Assembly (NCBI GenBank): GCA_009823505.1
Contig: VZQC01013986.1
Span: 1,106,322 to 1,170,321 of the forward strand
Origin: Rhizomys pruinosus
Taxonomy: Eukaryota; Chordata; Mammalia; Rodentia; Spalacidae
DNA: 64,000 nucleotides
Reading direction: 5' to 3'
Shown piece by piece: positions 43,108 to 54,060 of this stretch (the stretch's first letter is position 1; each line of letters begins with the position of its first letter). The notes under the pieces are model-generated. The model was not told the DNA's origin. It saw only the letters and a list, made by a program, of their open reading frames with translations, and did no database searches. A program made the translations under genes and the position numbers.

Positions 43108-43258
43108 AAGGATCCAGGCATGGTGGTACACACTTTTAATCTTAGCATGCAGGGGGCAGAGGCAGGGGGAATCTCTTTAAGTTCCAGGCCAGCCTGGTGT
43201 AAATAGCCAGTTCTAGGCCAGTCAGAGATAAATAATCAGACCCTGTCTCAAAAAAAGG
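43108..43258 (+). mobile_element. B1 SINE, older
   Basis: GGATCCAGGCATGGTGGTAC to GACCCTGTCTCAAAAAAAGG. Confidence 0.85.
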
Positions 43259-43985
43259 AAATAAAGAGAAGGCAATTTATATTTGTAAAATTTTCAAGGT
43301 AGAAACTTACAGATTAATAGGGTATTGGGCCTTTTATCCCTATTTTTTTAAATAAAAAATAAGTTAAGTATTAATGTAACTAAAAAGTAATACAAATACT
43401 TTCTTATTGAGAAAACACATTAATGTACTTAGTTTTACTATTATTATTATTATTATAGACAGCTTGGGGGACCAATATAGTAGTATCTAAAAACTTTAGT
43501 TATTGATTACATGATTCAGAAATTATCTTTCTTAATCTATGCAGTATAAATTCTCATACATTTGAACAAGTATAAGGATATTCATTGCTATGATGTTTTA
43601 AAATATGGAAAAATTATAGGTTACTCAAGTGTTCACTTCTAAAGTAATAGCCCCACTCTATTTGCTTCATAGAACTATTATCAATATCTGAAATGACATT
43701 AATTTATCAACTTCATCAACTAAGAAATGAGCTCATCTGGAAAAAAGAGAAAAGCTGAAGACAGTGTATTTATATAGCTGTATGGTTAAAAATTTAATAG
43801 CAACAATGCACTGTTGAATGTATATGGGTGGGGGAGATTATTAAAGAAGGGAAAGGGGTCAGGAAGAAGGATAAAAAGGGTAATGATTGGAGAATATGAT
43901 CAAAGACTATTATATGGATTATGAAAATGTTACATATGAAACTCTTCCCTTTGTGCAATTAATATACACTAATAAAAAAGAGAAG
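43259..43985. other. unique AT-rich sequence with (TTA)n
   Basis: (TTA)n at 43438-43456; otherwise nothing recognised. Confidence 0.5.
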
Positions 43986-43987
43986 TT

Positions 43988-44345
43988 ATAAGCTGGGAGA
44001 TAGCTCACTTGGTAAAGTGCTTGCCTTTCAAGTACAAGGACCCGAGTTTGAATCCTCATTGCCCATGTAAAGAAAGCCAGCAAAAAGGCACTCCTGTAAT
44101 CTCAACGATGGTGAGTTGGAGGTGAAGATAGGTATATTCCTAGAAGCTTGTGGGCTAGCTCTCTGACCTATGTGGCAAAGTTCTAGACCAAACCAGACAC
44201 TTTGTCTCAAACCAAACATGGAAGGTGCCTGAAGACCAATAGCCAAGGTTGTTCTCTGACCGCTATATGTGTACTATATCTGCACACACCTGTACCCCCA
44301 CACTCAAACCTACCCACCTACTCATACACAAAGTGGAAGTTACAA
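43988..44345 (+). mobile_element. B4-type composite SINE (ID-like head, B1-like body)
   Basis: AGCTGGGAGATAGCTCACTT, CTTTCAAGTACAAGGACCCG, then a B1-like stretch to CACTTTGTCTCAAACC and a C/A-rich tail. Confidence 0.7.
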
Positions 44346-44380
44346 AAAAAATCTTAAAAAATAAGAAATAATGCATTATC

Positions 44381-44506
44381 TTTTTTTTTTTGAGACGGTC
44401 TCCCCGTAGCTCCAGCTAGCCTGGAACTCACTATGTAGAACAACCTTGCCTTGACCTTTCACAGAGATCCACCTGGGATTAAAGGCATTTGCCATCTTGC
44501 CTGGTC
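44381..44506 (-). mobile_element. B1 SINE with internal deletion
   Basis: GAGACGGTCTCCCCGTAGC to GCCATCTTGCCTGGT, missing about 25 bases of the usual CTGCCTCTGCCTCC block. Confidence 0.8.
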
Positions 44507-44946
44507 CCACTATCTTTTAATACAACAAATCAAGATCTAGCATTCCAACCTTTAATAACACCACCCACCAGAAAGTACACATGAGAATCCGTGGGTTTGG
44601 AGACACAAGCTCAGAAATGTTGACTCAAATGATGTACCTGAACTTGCTACCTGTAGAGACTGTCACTGGATATTGATCTGTTTGCACTTTAGAGTAGAAT
44701 CAACATATCCTTCCCTCATTCCATGGAATCCTCAATTGCCTTTAATACTTGCATCTAGATATTCCCAGCACCCAGACACTGAGCCTTTATTCTGAGGATT
44801 GCTCACCATCAGAAAAGGGTTCCAAGCAGATCTGTGAGAAAAATACCAAGGGTGTCAACAGGTACCAAGTTCAGAGAAGACAAAATGCTAATAATACCTG
44901 AGCCACAGGGCTTATAGGAGGACTTCTCATGGTAGGAATACTGTTC
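44507..44946. other. unique sequence
   Basis: Nothing recognised. Confidence 0.5.
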
Positions 44947-44961
44947 ATCAGCACCACTTTT

Positions 44962-45168
44962 TTTTTCTATGTGTATGAGTGTACTGTCTGCATGTAGGTT
45001 TGTGCACCCATGTCGTGCAATGCCGCGGAGGTCAGAAGAGGGTGTCGGATTCCCCTGGAACTGGAGTTCTCCTGGAATTTGGAGTTACAGATGGTTCTTA
45101 GCCAGATGGAACCCAGGTCCTCTGCAAGAGCAGTCGGTGCTCTTAACCGCTAGGCTATCTCTCCAGCC
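44962..45168 (-). mobile_element. B2 SINE, 17-bp-duplication subfamily, internal deletion
   Basis: Flanked by CATCAGCACCACTTT on both sides. GGAGTTCTCCTGGAATTTGG shows the duplication; about 20 bases around GCCATGTGGGTGCTGGGG are missing. Confidence 0.9.
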
Positions 45169-45355
45169 CATCAGCACCACTTTCAACAGCATTCCGGGGG
45201 CACAGTCCTCATAACGATGAAATAGGGAATATGTTTATGAAGTACAAAAGAAAAGGAAAAACTGTACCCTGCTATGGTTTCAAAGACTTTAATGCCATCT
45301 CTATCTATGGCCACTAACCTGTTTTTATGTTTTGATCTCATAGACAGGACATTTT

Positions 45356-45571
45356 ATTTTTTTTATTTTTGTATGTGTATGAATGTACTGTCTGCATGTA
45401 GGTTTGTGCACCCGTGTCGTGCAATGCTGCAGAGGATTCCCCTGGAACTGGAGTTCTCCTGGAATTGGAGTTACAGACGGTTCTTAGCCGCCATGAGGAT
45501 GCTGGGGATAGAACCCGGGTCCTCTGCAAGAGCAGTCGGTGCTCTTAACCGCTAGGCTATCTCTCCAGCCC
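45356..45571 (-). mobile_element. B2 SINE, 17-bp-duplication subfamily, internal deletion
   Basis: AGGACATTTT flanks it on both sides. GCAGAGGATTCCCCTGGAAC shows loss of the GTCAGAAGAGGGTGTCG block. Confidence 0.9.
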
Positions 45572-45588
45572 CAGGACATTTTTAAACT

Positions 45589-45742
45589 TTTTTTGGGGGG
45601 GGGTCTTTTTGAGACAGGGTCTCCTGTCAGCCCCAGCTGTCCTGGAACTCACTATGTAGATCAGGCTGGCCTTGAACTCACAGAGATCCACCTGCCTCTG
45701 CCTCCCAAGTGCTGGGATTAAAGGTGCGATAACGGGCCCAGC
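45589..45742 (-). mobile_element. B1 SINE
   Basis: G10 run then CTTTTTGAGACAGGGTCTCC to GATAACGGGCCCAGCT. Confidence 0.88.
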
Positions 45743-45747
45743 TCAGA

Positions 45748-46122
45748 CTTTTTGCACACGCTTATAATCCCTGCACTGAGATTGGCTGAGGCAGGAGGAT
45801 TGCTGTGAGTTTTTTTTTTTTAATTTCTGTATGTGTATGAATGTATTGTCTGCATGCAGGTCTGTGCACCCGTGTCGTGCAATGCCACGGAGGTCAGAAG
45901 AGGTCTCGGATTCCCCTGGAACTGGAGTTCTCCTGGAATTGGAGTTACAGTTGGTTCTTAGCCGCCATGTGGGTGCTGGGGATCGAACCCGGGTCCTCTG
46001 CTAGAGCGTCGGTGCCCTTATCTGCTAGGCTATCTCTCCAGCCCCGGATTGCTGTGAGTTTTAAGGACAACCTCAGCTACATAGTGAGACCCTGTCTAAA
46101 ACAACAACAACAACAACAACAA
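45748..46122 (+). mobile_element. old B1-like SINE split by a B2
   Basis: 45748-45811 and 46046-46122 join across the B2 (GGATTGCTGTGAGTTTT duplicated); ends in a (CAA)n tail. Confidence 0.75.
45812..46045 (-). mobile_element. B2 SINE, 17-bp-duplication subfamily, nested in B1
   Basis: GGATTGCTGTGAGTTTT on both sides; complete element to CTATCTCTCCAGCCCC. Confidence 0.93.
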
Positions 46123-46407
46123 AATAAACAAGAGAAAGAGGGATAACCTCAAATATTCTGTCTTAGGGAATACGGTGGAAGGAATCATCAGACTCCTGGG
46201 TGTGCTGAAAAGCAGTGTGAAGGAGAAAAGTAAACCCGTAAAATACCCAAAGGAAATGAGGGAGAAAGCAAAGGTCCTGAGGCAGGCATGTTGGAAGAAG
46301 GATGCTGTTTGCAACTAGGCCAAAAGCAACCCACAAAGCAGGGTAGATGATGAAGTCAGAGAAATAAAGGTGTGTGTGTTTGGGGATGGCAGACTAGTGG
46401 GCTTTAT
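46123..46407. other. unique sequence
   Basis: Nothing recognised. Confidence 0.5.
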
Positions 46408-46421
46408 AGAAAGCCTTTGGG

Positions 46422-46703
46422 GGCTGGAGAGATGGCCTAGCGGTTAAGAGCACCGACTGCTCTTGCAGAAGACCCGGGTTCGATCCCCAGCACCCACATG
46501 GCGGCTGAGAACCATCTGTCACTCCAATTCCAGGAGAACTCCAGTTCCAGGGGAATCTTTTGACCTCCACGGCATTGCACAACATGGGTGCACAAACCTA
46601 CATGCGGACAGTACATTCATACACATAAATAAATAAAAATTAAAAAAAAACAACAGAAAAAAAGAACAAAACTGCAATCATGGTCACCTCAGATTTAAAA
46701 AAA
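46422..46703 (+). mobile_element. B2 SINE with 3' passenger sequence
   Basis: AGAAAGCCTTTGGG at 46408-46421 and 46704-46717. Inside: a complete B2 with its A-tail (ends about 46645), then ACAACAGAAAAAAAGAACAA and CTGCAATCATGGTCACCTCAG and a second A-tract. The non-B2 part lies within the target duplication. Confidence 0.9.
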
Positions 46704-46717
46704 AGAAAGCCTTTGGG

Positions 46718-47609
46718 TGGAGAATTTAACTTTTAACAATATAAGTCTCTTTTTGCTGTGTCTAGAGGAGGCTGTAGAAGAAAAAGGACACAGTAGGGAA
46801 AAGAAGTTATGATAATAAGCCAATCATACAGTGGTCTGGGCAAGGCAGAAGCAATGAGATAGTAGGAAGTAACCCAATTTAGGTACATTTTGAAGGTGGA
46901 CTCAACAGGATTGGATGACAGATTGAACATAAGATGAAAGTGAGTCTAAGGTTTTTGATCTGTTCTAGAAGAATGAAACTACTTCTTGCTGAAAAGGGAT
47001 AGGCTAGAGCAAATGTGGTTTTAGATAGGAAGATCAGGAGTTCATTTTAAGATGTCTGTTAGATATTCTAGTAGAGATGTCAAGTGGGCACTTTCCTATC
47101 AGAATACGAGATTCAGAGGTAGTAAGATCTAACTTACAGATATGAATTTAGTAGTTATTGTATGAATTTACTGAGACTGGGTAAAATGCCAAGTGTTAGT
47201 AATAAACAGAAGTTTGAGATAAACCCCAATGGTACTTCAGCTTTTAGAGGTTATAACAGATAGATGATGAGAAATTAACAAAAAGACTGAGAAAGAATCT
47301 TCAGTAAAGTGAGAGGAAGTCCAGAGGATGGAAGCATTTTAGAAGCTAAGTGAAAGAAGTATTTCAAAGAAAGATAAGTAACTAACAGTTACTTATGCTG
47401 TTGAAGGAACACAGAGAACTGATTCATTGGTTACCAATGTAAAGGTCAGGGATGAACTAGTTTAGCAAGAGGACATTTGTGGAGAAAAGGCCTAATTAGT
47501 ATGGGTTCAAGGCCTCATTAGTATGAAAAGAAATTTGAGTCACTGAGTTGGATAGCTGTACAGTGGAATATATTTAGAAGGATCTAATATAGGGTCAGGA
47601 GACACCAGA
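46718..47609. other. unique intronic sequence
   Basis: Nothing recognised. Confidence 0.5.
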
Positions 47610-47666
47610 GAATTCAGTGCCTTGTGATACAAGCTCAAACTCTTGCATCACAAGGCACTGTAATTC
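47610..47666. other. 57-nt near-perfect hairpin
   Basis: CAGTGCCTTGTGAT (47615-47628) pairs perfectly with ATCACAAGGCACTG (47647-47660). Inside, after one A/C mismatch, CAAG pairs with CTTG around an 8-nt loop (CTCAAACT). Outside, after one bulged T, GAATT pairs with AATTC. Total 23 pairs. No flanking repeat recognised. Confidence 0.85.
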
Positions 47667-47999
47667 CAATATCTAAAATGGTGTCTGAGATACATTAGTA
47701 ACTTAACAAATATTCATTGATTGACTGAAGTCACTAGACCTTTTATTAGAAAGAAATCGTCTAGAAATGTAAAAGCTGATATAGTAAAATATAAGGAATC
47801 TTGGCTTGATAAGGAAATATGGCTCTTTACTTTCATGCTATGACTAAAAACTCCTTAGGGCCTTTACATATTTAGAATAGATATCCCACAAGTTAGGAGG
47901 AACAACACAGAATCTGACAAATCCCCTTCAAGAATATACTTTCAATTCTAGATACAATCTCCCCAACTACCTCTTATATCTGAGGCCTTTATTTAATCT
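47667..47999. other. unique sequence
   Basis: Nothing recognised. Confidence 0.5.
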
Positions 48000-48118
48000 T
48001 ATAACTGTGAAATAAACCTTTTCAACAAGTAGTGCTGGGATACCAAGATATACACTTACAAAAGAATGAAAATAAGCCTGATTTCACACACAAAACTAAC
48101 TCAAAATGGCTCAAGGAC

Positions 48119-48341
48119 AAGCTGGATAGATGGCTCAGCGGCTGGGAGCACTGTGCTCTTCCAGAGGACCAAGGTTCAATTTCCAGGACCCACATGGTGG
48201 CCAACGACCACCTGCAACTCTAGTTCTAGGGGATCGAACATCCTCTTCTCACCTCTGCGTCACTGCACAACATGGGTGTACTTACATAAACACAGGCAAA
48301 ACATTCATATGCATACAATAAAAATAAACAAATTTTTAAAA
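48119..48341 (+). mobile_element. B2 SINE nested in L1
   Basis: AATGGCTCAAGGAC (left) and AATGGCTCAAAGAC (right) flank it. Confidence 0.9.
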
Positions 48342-48589
48342 AAATGGCTCAAAGACCTAAAAGTAAGGACTAAAGTGACATACTCTTAGAAAAGAATATA
48401 TGGGTAAACTGATGTGACCTGGATGATGCCCAAAACACAAAAAATAAAAGAAAAAAATAAAAGAAATCTTTTGTGCAAAGGTCATTATCAAGAAAGTAAA
48501 AAGACAACTTACGATAGTAGAGAAAGAAATTTTAAATCATGTATATGATCAAGTCTAATATCTAGTATAATCAACTATCTTTTTTTCCT

Positions 48590-48925
48590 TTTTCACATGT
48601 TTCCTTTTTTCACATGTTTGTGTATATATTCACGTACGTATTTACACATGCACATGTCCACATGTAGAGACCTGAGGCTGTTATCAGGAATCTTCACTGA
48701 TGGCTCTTCTTCCTATTCTTTTGAGGCAGGGTCTCTTAATTAAACCCACAGCTTGCTAATATGGCTACTAGACTTGCTAACCAGCTTGCCCTGGGGATCC
48801 TGTTTCCACTTACACTGGAGTTACAGGCAAGCTGTTATACCCACCCACCATTTATGTGGGTTCTGGGCATCTTTTTGCTCACACCCCGGGCACTTTGAAT
48901 TACTGATCCGTCTCCCCCAGCCTCT
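48590..48925 (-). mobile_element. B4/RSINE-type SINE
   Basis: TTTTGAGGCAGGGTCTCTTA, then CTTGCCCTGGGGATCCTGTT and TTTATGTGGGTTCTGGGCAT; same family as 53.49 kb. Exact family uncertain. Confidence 0.5.
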
Positions 48926-49299
48926 ATAGTCAACCTTTACAACTCAACAACAAGAAAGCAATCCAATTAAAAATGCACAAATGTCTATTTTAGTAGGCAT
49001 TTCTCAAAAGAAGATACCAAACAGCTACAAAACAGACATGTTTAATATCATCAAATCATTATGAAATAAAAATTAAAACTACTATCTAGTAGACAGATGT
49101 CTATAATTAAACATGCACATCTACAGAAATAGAAAATAACAACTATTGGTAAGGATGCAGAGAATTCTCAGGTACTGCTAGGAGCAACAGAAAAGGCTGT
49201 AGCTCCTGTCTCAAAAAGAGGAAAAAGAAAAAAAAAAGAAAGAAGAAAAGGCTGCAGCTGTGGCGGCAAACAACGAGGTGGCTCCTCAAAATCCTAAAG

Positions 49300-49375
49300 G
49301 GCAGGAACATAACTCAGTTGTAGGGTTAATGCCTAGCATGGAACCAGCCCCCGATATAATCCCTAGTACTAAAAG
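49300..49375 (+). mobile_element. ID-like SINE
   Basis: GGAACATAACTCAGTTGTAG and TAATGCCTAGCATGGA; diverged. Confidence 0.55.
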
Positions 49376-49700
49376 AAGAATTATCATATAACTCAGCAAT
49401 TCCACTCCTTGTTTTATATGAACAAATTAAAAACAGGTATATAAGCAAAGACCTGTAAACAGACCCTCTTAACAGCACAGTTTAGAAGGGCTAAAAGGTG
49501 AAAATACCCCAAATGTCCATCAACTGACAAATAAGAAAATGTGGCATATCCACCACATGCTCTAATGAATCTTGTAAACATTTTAGTGAATAAAAGATGC
49601 CCTACACATACAATTTTGTTTCTATGAAATATTTAGGGCAAGTAAATAGAGTTAGAAAGCAAAATGGGTGCTGACAGGAACTTAAAGGAATGGTGAGTGA

Positions 49701-49852
49701 GAGCTGGGCATGGTGGCTCATGCCTTTAATCCCAGCACTCAGGAAGCAGAGACAGATAGATCTCTTGGAGACTGAAGCTGGCTTTGTTTTAATAGAGAGT
49801 TCCAGGCTAGCTAGGGCTACAGGGAGTCTCTGACTGAGGGAAAAAAAAAAAA
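49701..49852 (+). mobile_element. B1 SINE
   Basis: GAGCTGGGCATGGTGGCTCA to an A14 tail. Confidence 0.88.
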
Positions 49853-50153
49853 AGGATCCTTATGGGGTACAGGATTTTTCTTTGGGACTAATGAAAATAT
49901 CTGAATTAGATGTGATGGTTGTATACATTGTGAATGTATTGAAAGCTACCAGTTGAAATGCCTAATTTCACCTCAATTAAAAAAAAAAGAGAATTATACA
50001 GCTTATATCCAAGAAAGCCAGGCCTTGCATCTAAGAACTTACTGTAAAACCTCACCTGACTTAGTCATGTAATCCCCTTACAACCAAAGAAGCTCTGAGC
50101 CACACTGACAATAGCTCAATAGCTTTTCACCATCTAGGCCTCATATCTAATCA
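49853..50153. other. unique sequence
   Basis: Nothing recognised. Confidence 0.5.
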
Positions 50154-50371
50154 TTTTTTAAAGTTTTATTTGTTTTATGTGTATGAGTCTTTTGTCTGCA
50201 TATAGGTATGTGCACCATTGCATACAGTGCCCAGAGGCTAGAAAAGGGCATCATAGCCTGGAGCTGGAGTTGGGGCTGGCCGTGATGTTCCATGTGGGTG
50301 CTGAGAACTGAACCCAGGTTCCTGCAAGACCAGCAAGTACTCTTAACTGCTGAGCCATTTCTCTAACCCCT
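50154..50371 (-). mobile_element. B2 SINE, diverged
   Basis: TTTTATGTGTATGAGTCTTT to GAGCCATTTCTCTAACCCC. Confidence 0.85.
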
Positions 50372-50589
50372 AACCACGGATTCTGACAGGAGAATTCCCA
50401 CTGCTGCCTAAGTACATACAAGTTTCTAAATAAAGTTATTTTCTAATAATGGACTCTTGGTACAAATTATCTTGGAGCTAGATTTGTTATTCATGCCACA
50501 AAGTCATCCTTTATACTGCATTTAACCACCATCAAGTTAACTGACTAGTCAATGACAGCTATGAATTGTGGTCCTCACAAGATGTTATT

Positions 50590-50754
50590 TTTTTTTTATT
50601 TTTTATTTTTTTATCTTTTTGAGACAGGGTCTCCCTATAGCCCCAGCTGACCTGGAACTTGCTCCGTAGACCAGGCTGGTCTTGAACTCACAGTTATCCG
50701 CCTGACTCTGCCTCCCAAGTGGTAGGATTAAAGGCATGCACCACCACACCCCGC
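50590..50754 (-). mobile_element. B1 SINE with target duplication
   Basis: CAAGATGTTA occurs on both sides (50579 and 50754 onward). Full-length body. Confidence 0.9.
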
Positions 50755-51033
50755 AAGATGTTACTCTTAACTGCAAAAGAACATAGCAATAATGTTTGTG
50801 CTTTTAACTAATAAACACCATTCTTCACTAATAATCTTTGATATTTCCCACCTCTTATGTTTTCTGTTTTGTGTGAAGATTGCAATTCTGACTTTTAATC
50901 TTTAATCTCCAAATTTTCATTTAAAATCTCTGCCAGGCTAAGGTTGTCAATGAAGACATGGATAGAAGACAAAATGGCTATAGCCATTTGCATGACAACC
51001 CATCCTAGATAGACTCTGAGTCTGTAAGGAAAT
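50755..51033. other. unique sequence
   Basis: Nothing recognised. Confidence 0.5.
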
Positions 51034-51050
51034 AAAAATTTACACCATCT

Positions 51051-51293
51051 AGGGCTGGAGAGATGGCTCAGAGGTTAAGAGCACTGACTGCTCTTGCAGA
51101 GGACCTGGGTTTGATTCCCAGCACCCACAGGGTGGCTAAGGCAGGGTGTGGTGGCACATGCCTTTAATCCCAGCACTTGGGAGGCAGAGGCAGGCAGATC
51201 TTTGTGAGTTCAAGGCCAGCCTGGTCTACAGAGCGAGCTCCAGGCCAGCTGGGACTAAAGGGAAACCCTGTCTCAAAAAAAGACCCCCCCAAA
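51051..51293 (+). mobile_element. B2-B1 chimeric SINE inserted as one unit
   Basis: B2 head AGGGCTGGAGAGATGGCTCA to CACAGGGTGGCTAA (51137), then a complete B1 (GGCAGGGTGTGGTGGCACA to CTCAAAAAAA). TACACCATCT at 51041-51050 and 51300-51309 brackets the whole. No B2 3' half follows the B1. Confidence 0.9.
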
Positions 51294-51380
51294 ATTTTTT
51301 ACACCATCTTCTTGATACCAAACTTTGTTCTTTGCTCTTTTTCTCTGAGCTCATATACCTCCAACTAAAAACCAACCCCA

Positions 51381-51590
51381 TTAGTGGTTAAGAGTATCGA
51401 CTGCTCTTGCAGAGGACCCGGGTTCAATCCCCAGCACCTACATGGCGGCTGAGAACCGTTTTTAACTCCAGTTCCAGGGGAATCCGACACCCTCTTCTGA
51501 CCTCCAGGGCATTGCACGACACAGGTGCACAAACCTACATGCAGACAGTACATTCATACACATAAAAAATAAAAAAATTAAAAAAATAAA
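51381..51590 (+). mobile_element. B2 SINE, 5'-truncated, with target duplication
   Basis: Starts at TTAGTGGTTAAGAG, missing about 22 bases of the head; AAAAACCAACCC flanks both ends. Confidence 0.9.
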
Positions 51591-51668
51591 TAAAAACCAA
51601 CCCATCAACAATAAATGATTTCAGAGTATGAGGAATTTTACACGCATGCAACTGGAAAAATAAATTTC

Positions 51669-51932
51669 TTTTTTTATTTTTTATTTTATTTTTTTTAATT
51701 TTATTTATTTCTGTATGTGTATGAATGTACTATCTGCATGCAAGTCTGTGCACCCCTGTTGTGCAATGCCGCGGAGGTCAGAAGACGGTGTCAGATTCCC
51801 CTGGAACTGAAGTTCTCCTGGAGTTGGAGTTTCAGACGGTTCTCGGCCGCCATGTGGGTGCTGGGGATCGAACCCGGGTCCTCTGTAAGAGCGGTTGGCG
51901 TTCTTAACCGCTAGGCCATCTCTCTAGCCCCG
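51669..51932 (-). mobile_element. B2 SINE, 17-bp-duplication subfamily
   Basis: GAAAAATAAATTTCT on both sides; CTCCTGGAGTTGGAGTTTCA shows the duplication. Confidence 0.93.
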
Positions 51933-51947
51933 AAAAATAAATTTCTA

Positions 51948-52436
51948 ATATCATGGTAAGTGAAAAAATACTGCAAACTACTCCTGGGACTCTGACAAAT
52001 ATACATTTCCTAGCACAGCCAAATACTTTATTTTTAATATGGTAACAATCTGGTCTTTGTTCATCACTTCAGTAGAAGGATGATGTCAGAGCCACTGGAG
52101 CCTAGATTACTGCTGGCCTTTAGAAACTCTATGGGATTTCCAGATAAGCAAAAGACATAGGGCCAAATAACCATCATCCAAGTCACCACTTTAGGAGTCT
52201 GAAGGGTCCTAGCGAAATTCATCTCCTCAGTGAAAAGCAGTCTTCAAAGCAAATACAAGCAAACATCCTCTAAGGTGAGATAAACAAGTGATTAGGCACT
52301 ACTGAGCTACCTCCCTGAAAAGTTAGAAGTGTTTGGGTAACCAACACACCGAGTACCTACTAAATAGATATGTGAGACACCAGCGCCTCATCTCACCTGA
52401 AAAGGTGACCTTTCAGACAAACTAATCAAAAGTTTT
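51948..52436. other. unique intronic sequence
   Basis: Nothing recognised. Confidence 0.5.
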
Positions 52437-52512
52437 ATCACATTAGACACAGTGGTAGAGTGCTTGTCTACCATGTGTAAAGCCATGGGTTCAATCTACA
52501 GTACAGAGACAT
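52437..52512 (+). mobile_element. ID-type SINE
   Basis: ACACAGTGGTAGAGTGCTTG and AAAGCCATGGGTTCAATCTA. Confidence 0.72.
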
Positions 52513-53045
52513 ATATGGATTCTTTTGAACATTCACCATTTTCTTACCATCTATTTACTTTAATCTGGTTTCTGCTTTTTCCATTCTAGAATGGCTCTTG
52601 CTGAGGTCAAAGTCTCCCATCTTCACAGATTATTTTCAGTCCACATCTCTATTTGATAACTCTTTCTTGAAGCATTCTCTTTTCTTGCCTTTATGGCACA
52701 CCTTAAACTAGAATTCGATTCTAAAGCATAAAAACAAAAATCAAGTATGGTTTACTTTTGAAAAATCCTTTAAATCCCTCATTTAAGTACACCATTCCTG
52801 CCTATATGCAAATAAAATTTTCTTCTGTCTCATCTAGTTCAAACGCCAACAAACATTCAGTTAAGTCGTGTACCTAAACTTTAAGCAAGTTACCATTTCA
52901 TGATACTTATCTATTTACTTATCATTCACTTTCTGGTCTGTCCTTCACAACAAAACTAGGCCTGAGCCCTCTTCTGTTGCTAACCTTGGGTTAGTAGTTC
53001 TCGATTTCCACTAGTCAGAGGAATCATCCAAGAAGTGTTTGAAAA
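52513..53045. other. unique intronic sequence
   Basis: Nothing recognised. Confidence 0.5.
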
Positions 53046-53202
53046 CCCAAGGATGCCAGCATTAAAGAGGCTGTGGCAGAATGATTGATATGACTTAGAG
53101 CCTGGCTTGTGCTTCACAGTGAGTACCAGGCTGTCCAGAGCTACAATAGTAGTTTTAGTCAGCAAGTCCCTGACTAAAACCCCCAAACAAGAAGAAACAC
53201 AA
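53046..53202 (+). mobile_element. old B1-like SINE
   Basis: CAGTGAGTACCAGGCTGTCC and AGTCCCTGACTAAAACCCCC; weak match. Confidence 0.45.
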
Positions 53203-53414
53203 AACCTCAAGGCTGCAATTCAGACCAAGTAAAGAGAAACAAAAAATTATTAGATGGACCACAGCATTATTTTTATTTTGTGTGAATATATATGTAGTAT
53301 AGTAGGGTATATATGCACATATGTGCATATATGCACCTGTGCTTACAGGCAGAAACCAGAGGAGGCATTAGGTCACCCTGCTCTGTCACTCTCAGCCCTT
53401 CCTCTTTTTTAGTT

Positions 53415-53488
53415 TTTTCCTTTTTTTGGTATTTTTGAGGCAGGGTCTCCCTTTTAGTACCAGCTGTCCTGGAGCTCACTCTGTAGTC
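53415..53488 (-). mobile_element. B1 SINE fragment
   Basis: TTTTTGAGGCAGGGTCTCCC to GCTCACTCTGTAG, then it breaks into the next SINE. A TATATGCACATATGTGCATA stretch lies to its left near 53310. Confidence 0.75.
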
Positions 53489-53700
53489 CTCTTTTGAGAC
53501 AGGGTCTCCCAATGAATCTGGAGCTAGACTAGTGGAGAGCAATCACCAGACAGCCTCCTGTATCTGGCTGGTACAGCACTGGGGTTAGTGGGAGCCGTAC
53601 TGCCATGGCCAGACTTTTACATGGATGCTGGGAATTCCACTTGGGTCCTCATGTTTATGTAGCAAGTGTTTGTACTGGGTGGGCTATGTCCCTCACCCCC
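53489..53700 (-). mobile_element. B4/RSINE-type SINE
   Basis: CTTTTGAGACAGGGTCTCCC, TTACATGGATGCTGGGAATT and CCTCATGTTTATGTAGCAAG; same family as 48.59 kb. Confidence 0.55.
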
Positions 53701-53794
53701 ACATTAGTATTTTTTAATTGCTCACTGTTTCCAATGTACAACCAAGATGAAAATCACTCGTCCCTGACCAGGGATTATACATTCAAGTATGCCA

Positions 53795-54060
53795 ATAAGA
53801 TAGTTCAGCTGGTAAAGGCACTTGTAGTGCAAGCCTGACACCTTGAGTTTGATCCTTAGAACCCGATTCAGTGGCTTACACCTGTAATCTCTGAACTCCT
53901 ACAGCCACATGGGAGGTGGAGATAAAAGAACTGCCTAGAAGCTCATGGGCCAGCAAGCCTAGAGTATAAAGCATGGAAGAAACAACAACAAAGACCTGGC
54001 ATCAACGAGAGAACTAACTCCTAAAGTGCACACACGCACACACACACACACACACGTGCA
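53795..54060 (+). mobile_element. B4-type composite SINE with (CA)n tail
   Basis: GATAGTTCAGCTGGTAAAGG, CCTTGAGTTTGATCCTTAGA, a B1-like middle and CACACACGCACACACACAC. Confidence 0.7.

Larger units (their letters stand above)
48000..49680 (+). mobile_element. old L1 ORF2 C-terminal remnant, interrupted
   Basis: Broken frames give THKTNSKWLKD (48085 onward, resumed as KWLKDLKVRT after the B2), a helix-rich block near 48950-49170, and IPQMSIN...KCGIS near 49500. More diverged than the L1 at 4-8 kb. Split by a B2 (48119), a B4-type SINE (48690) and an ID-like SINE (49300). Confidence 0.75.
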
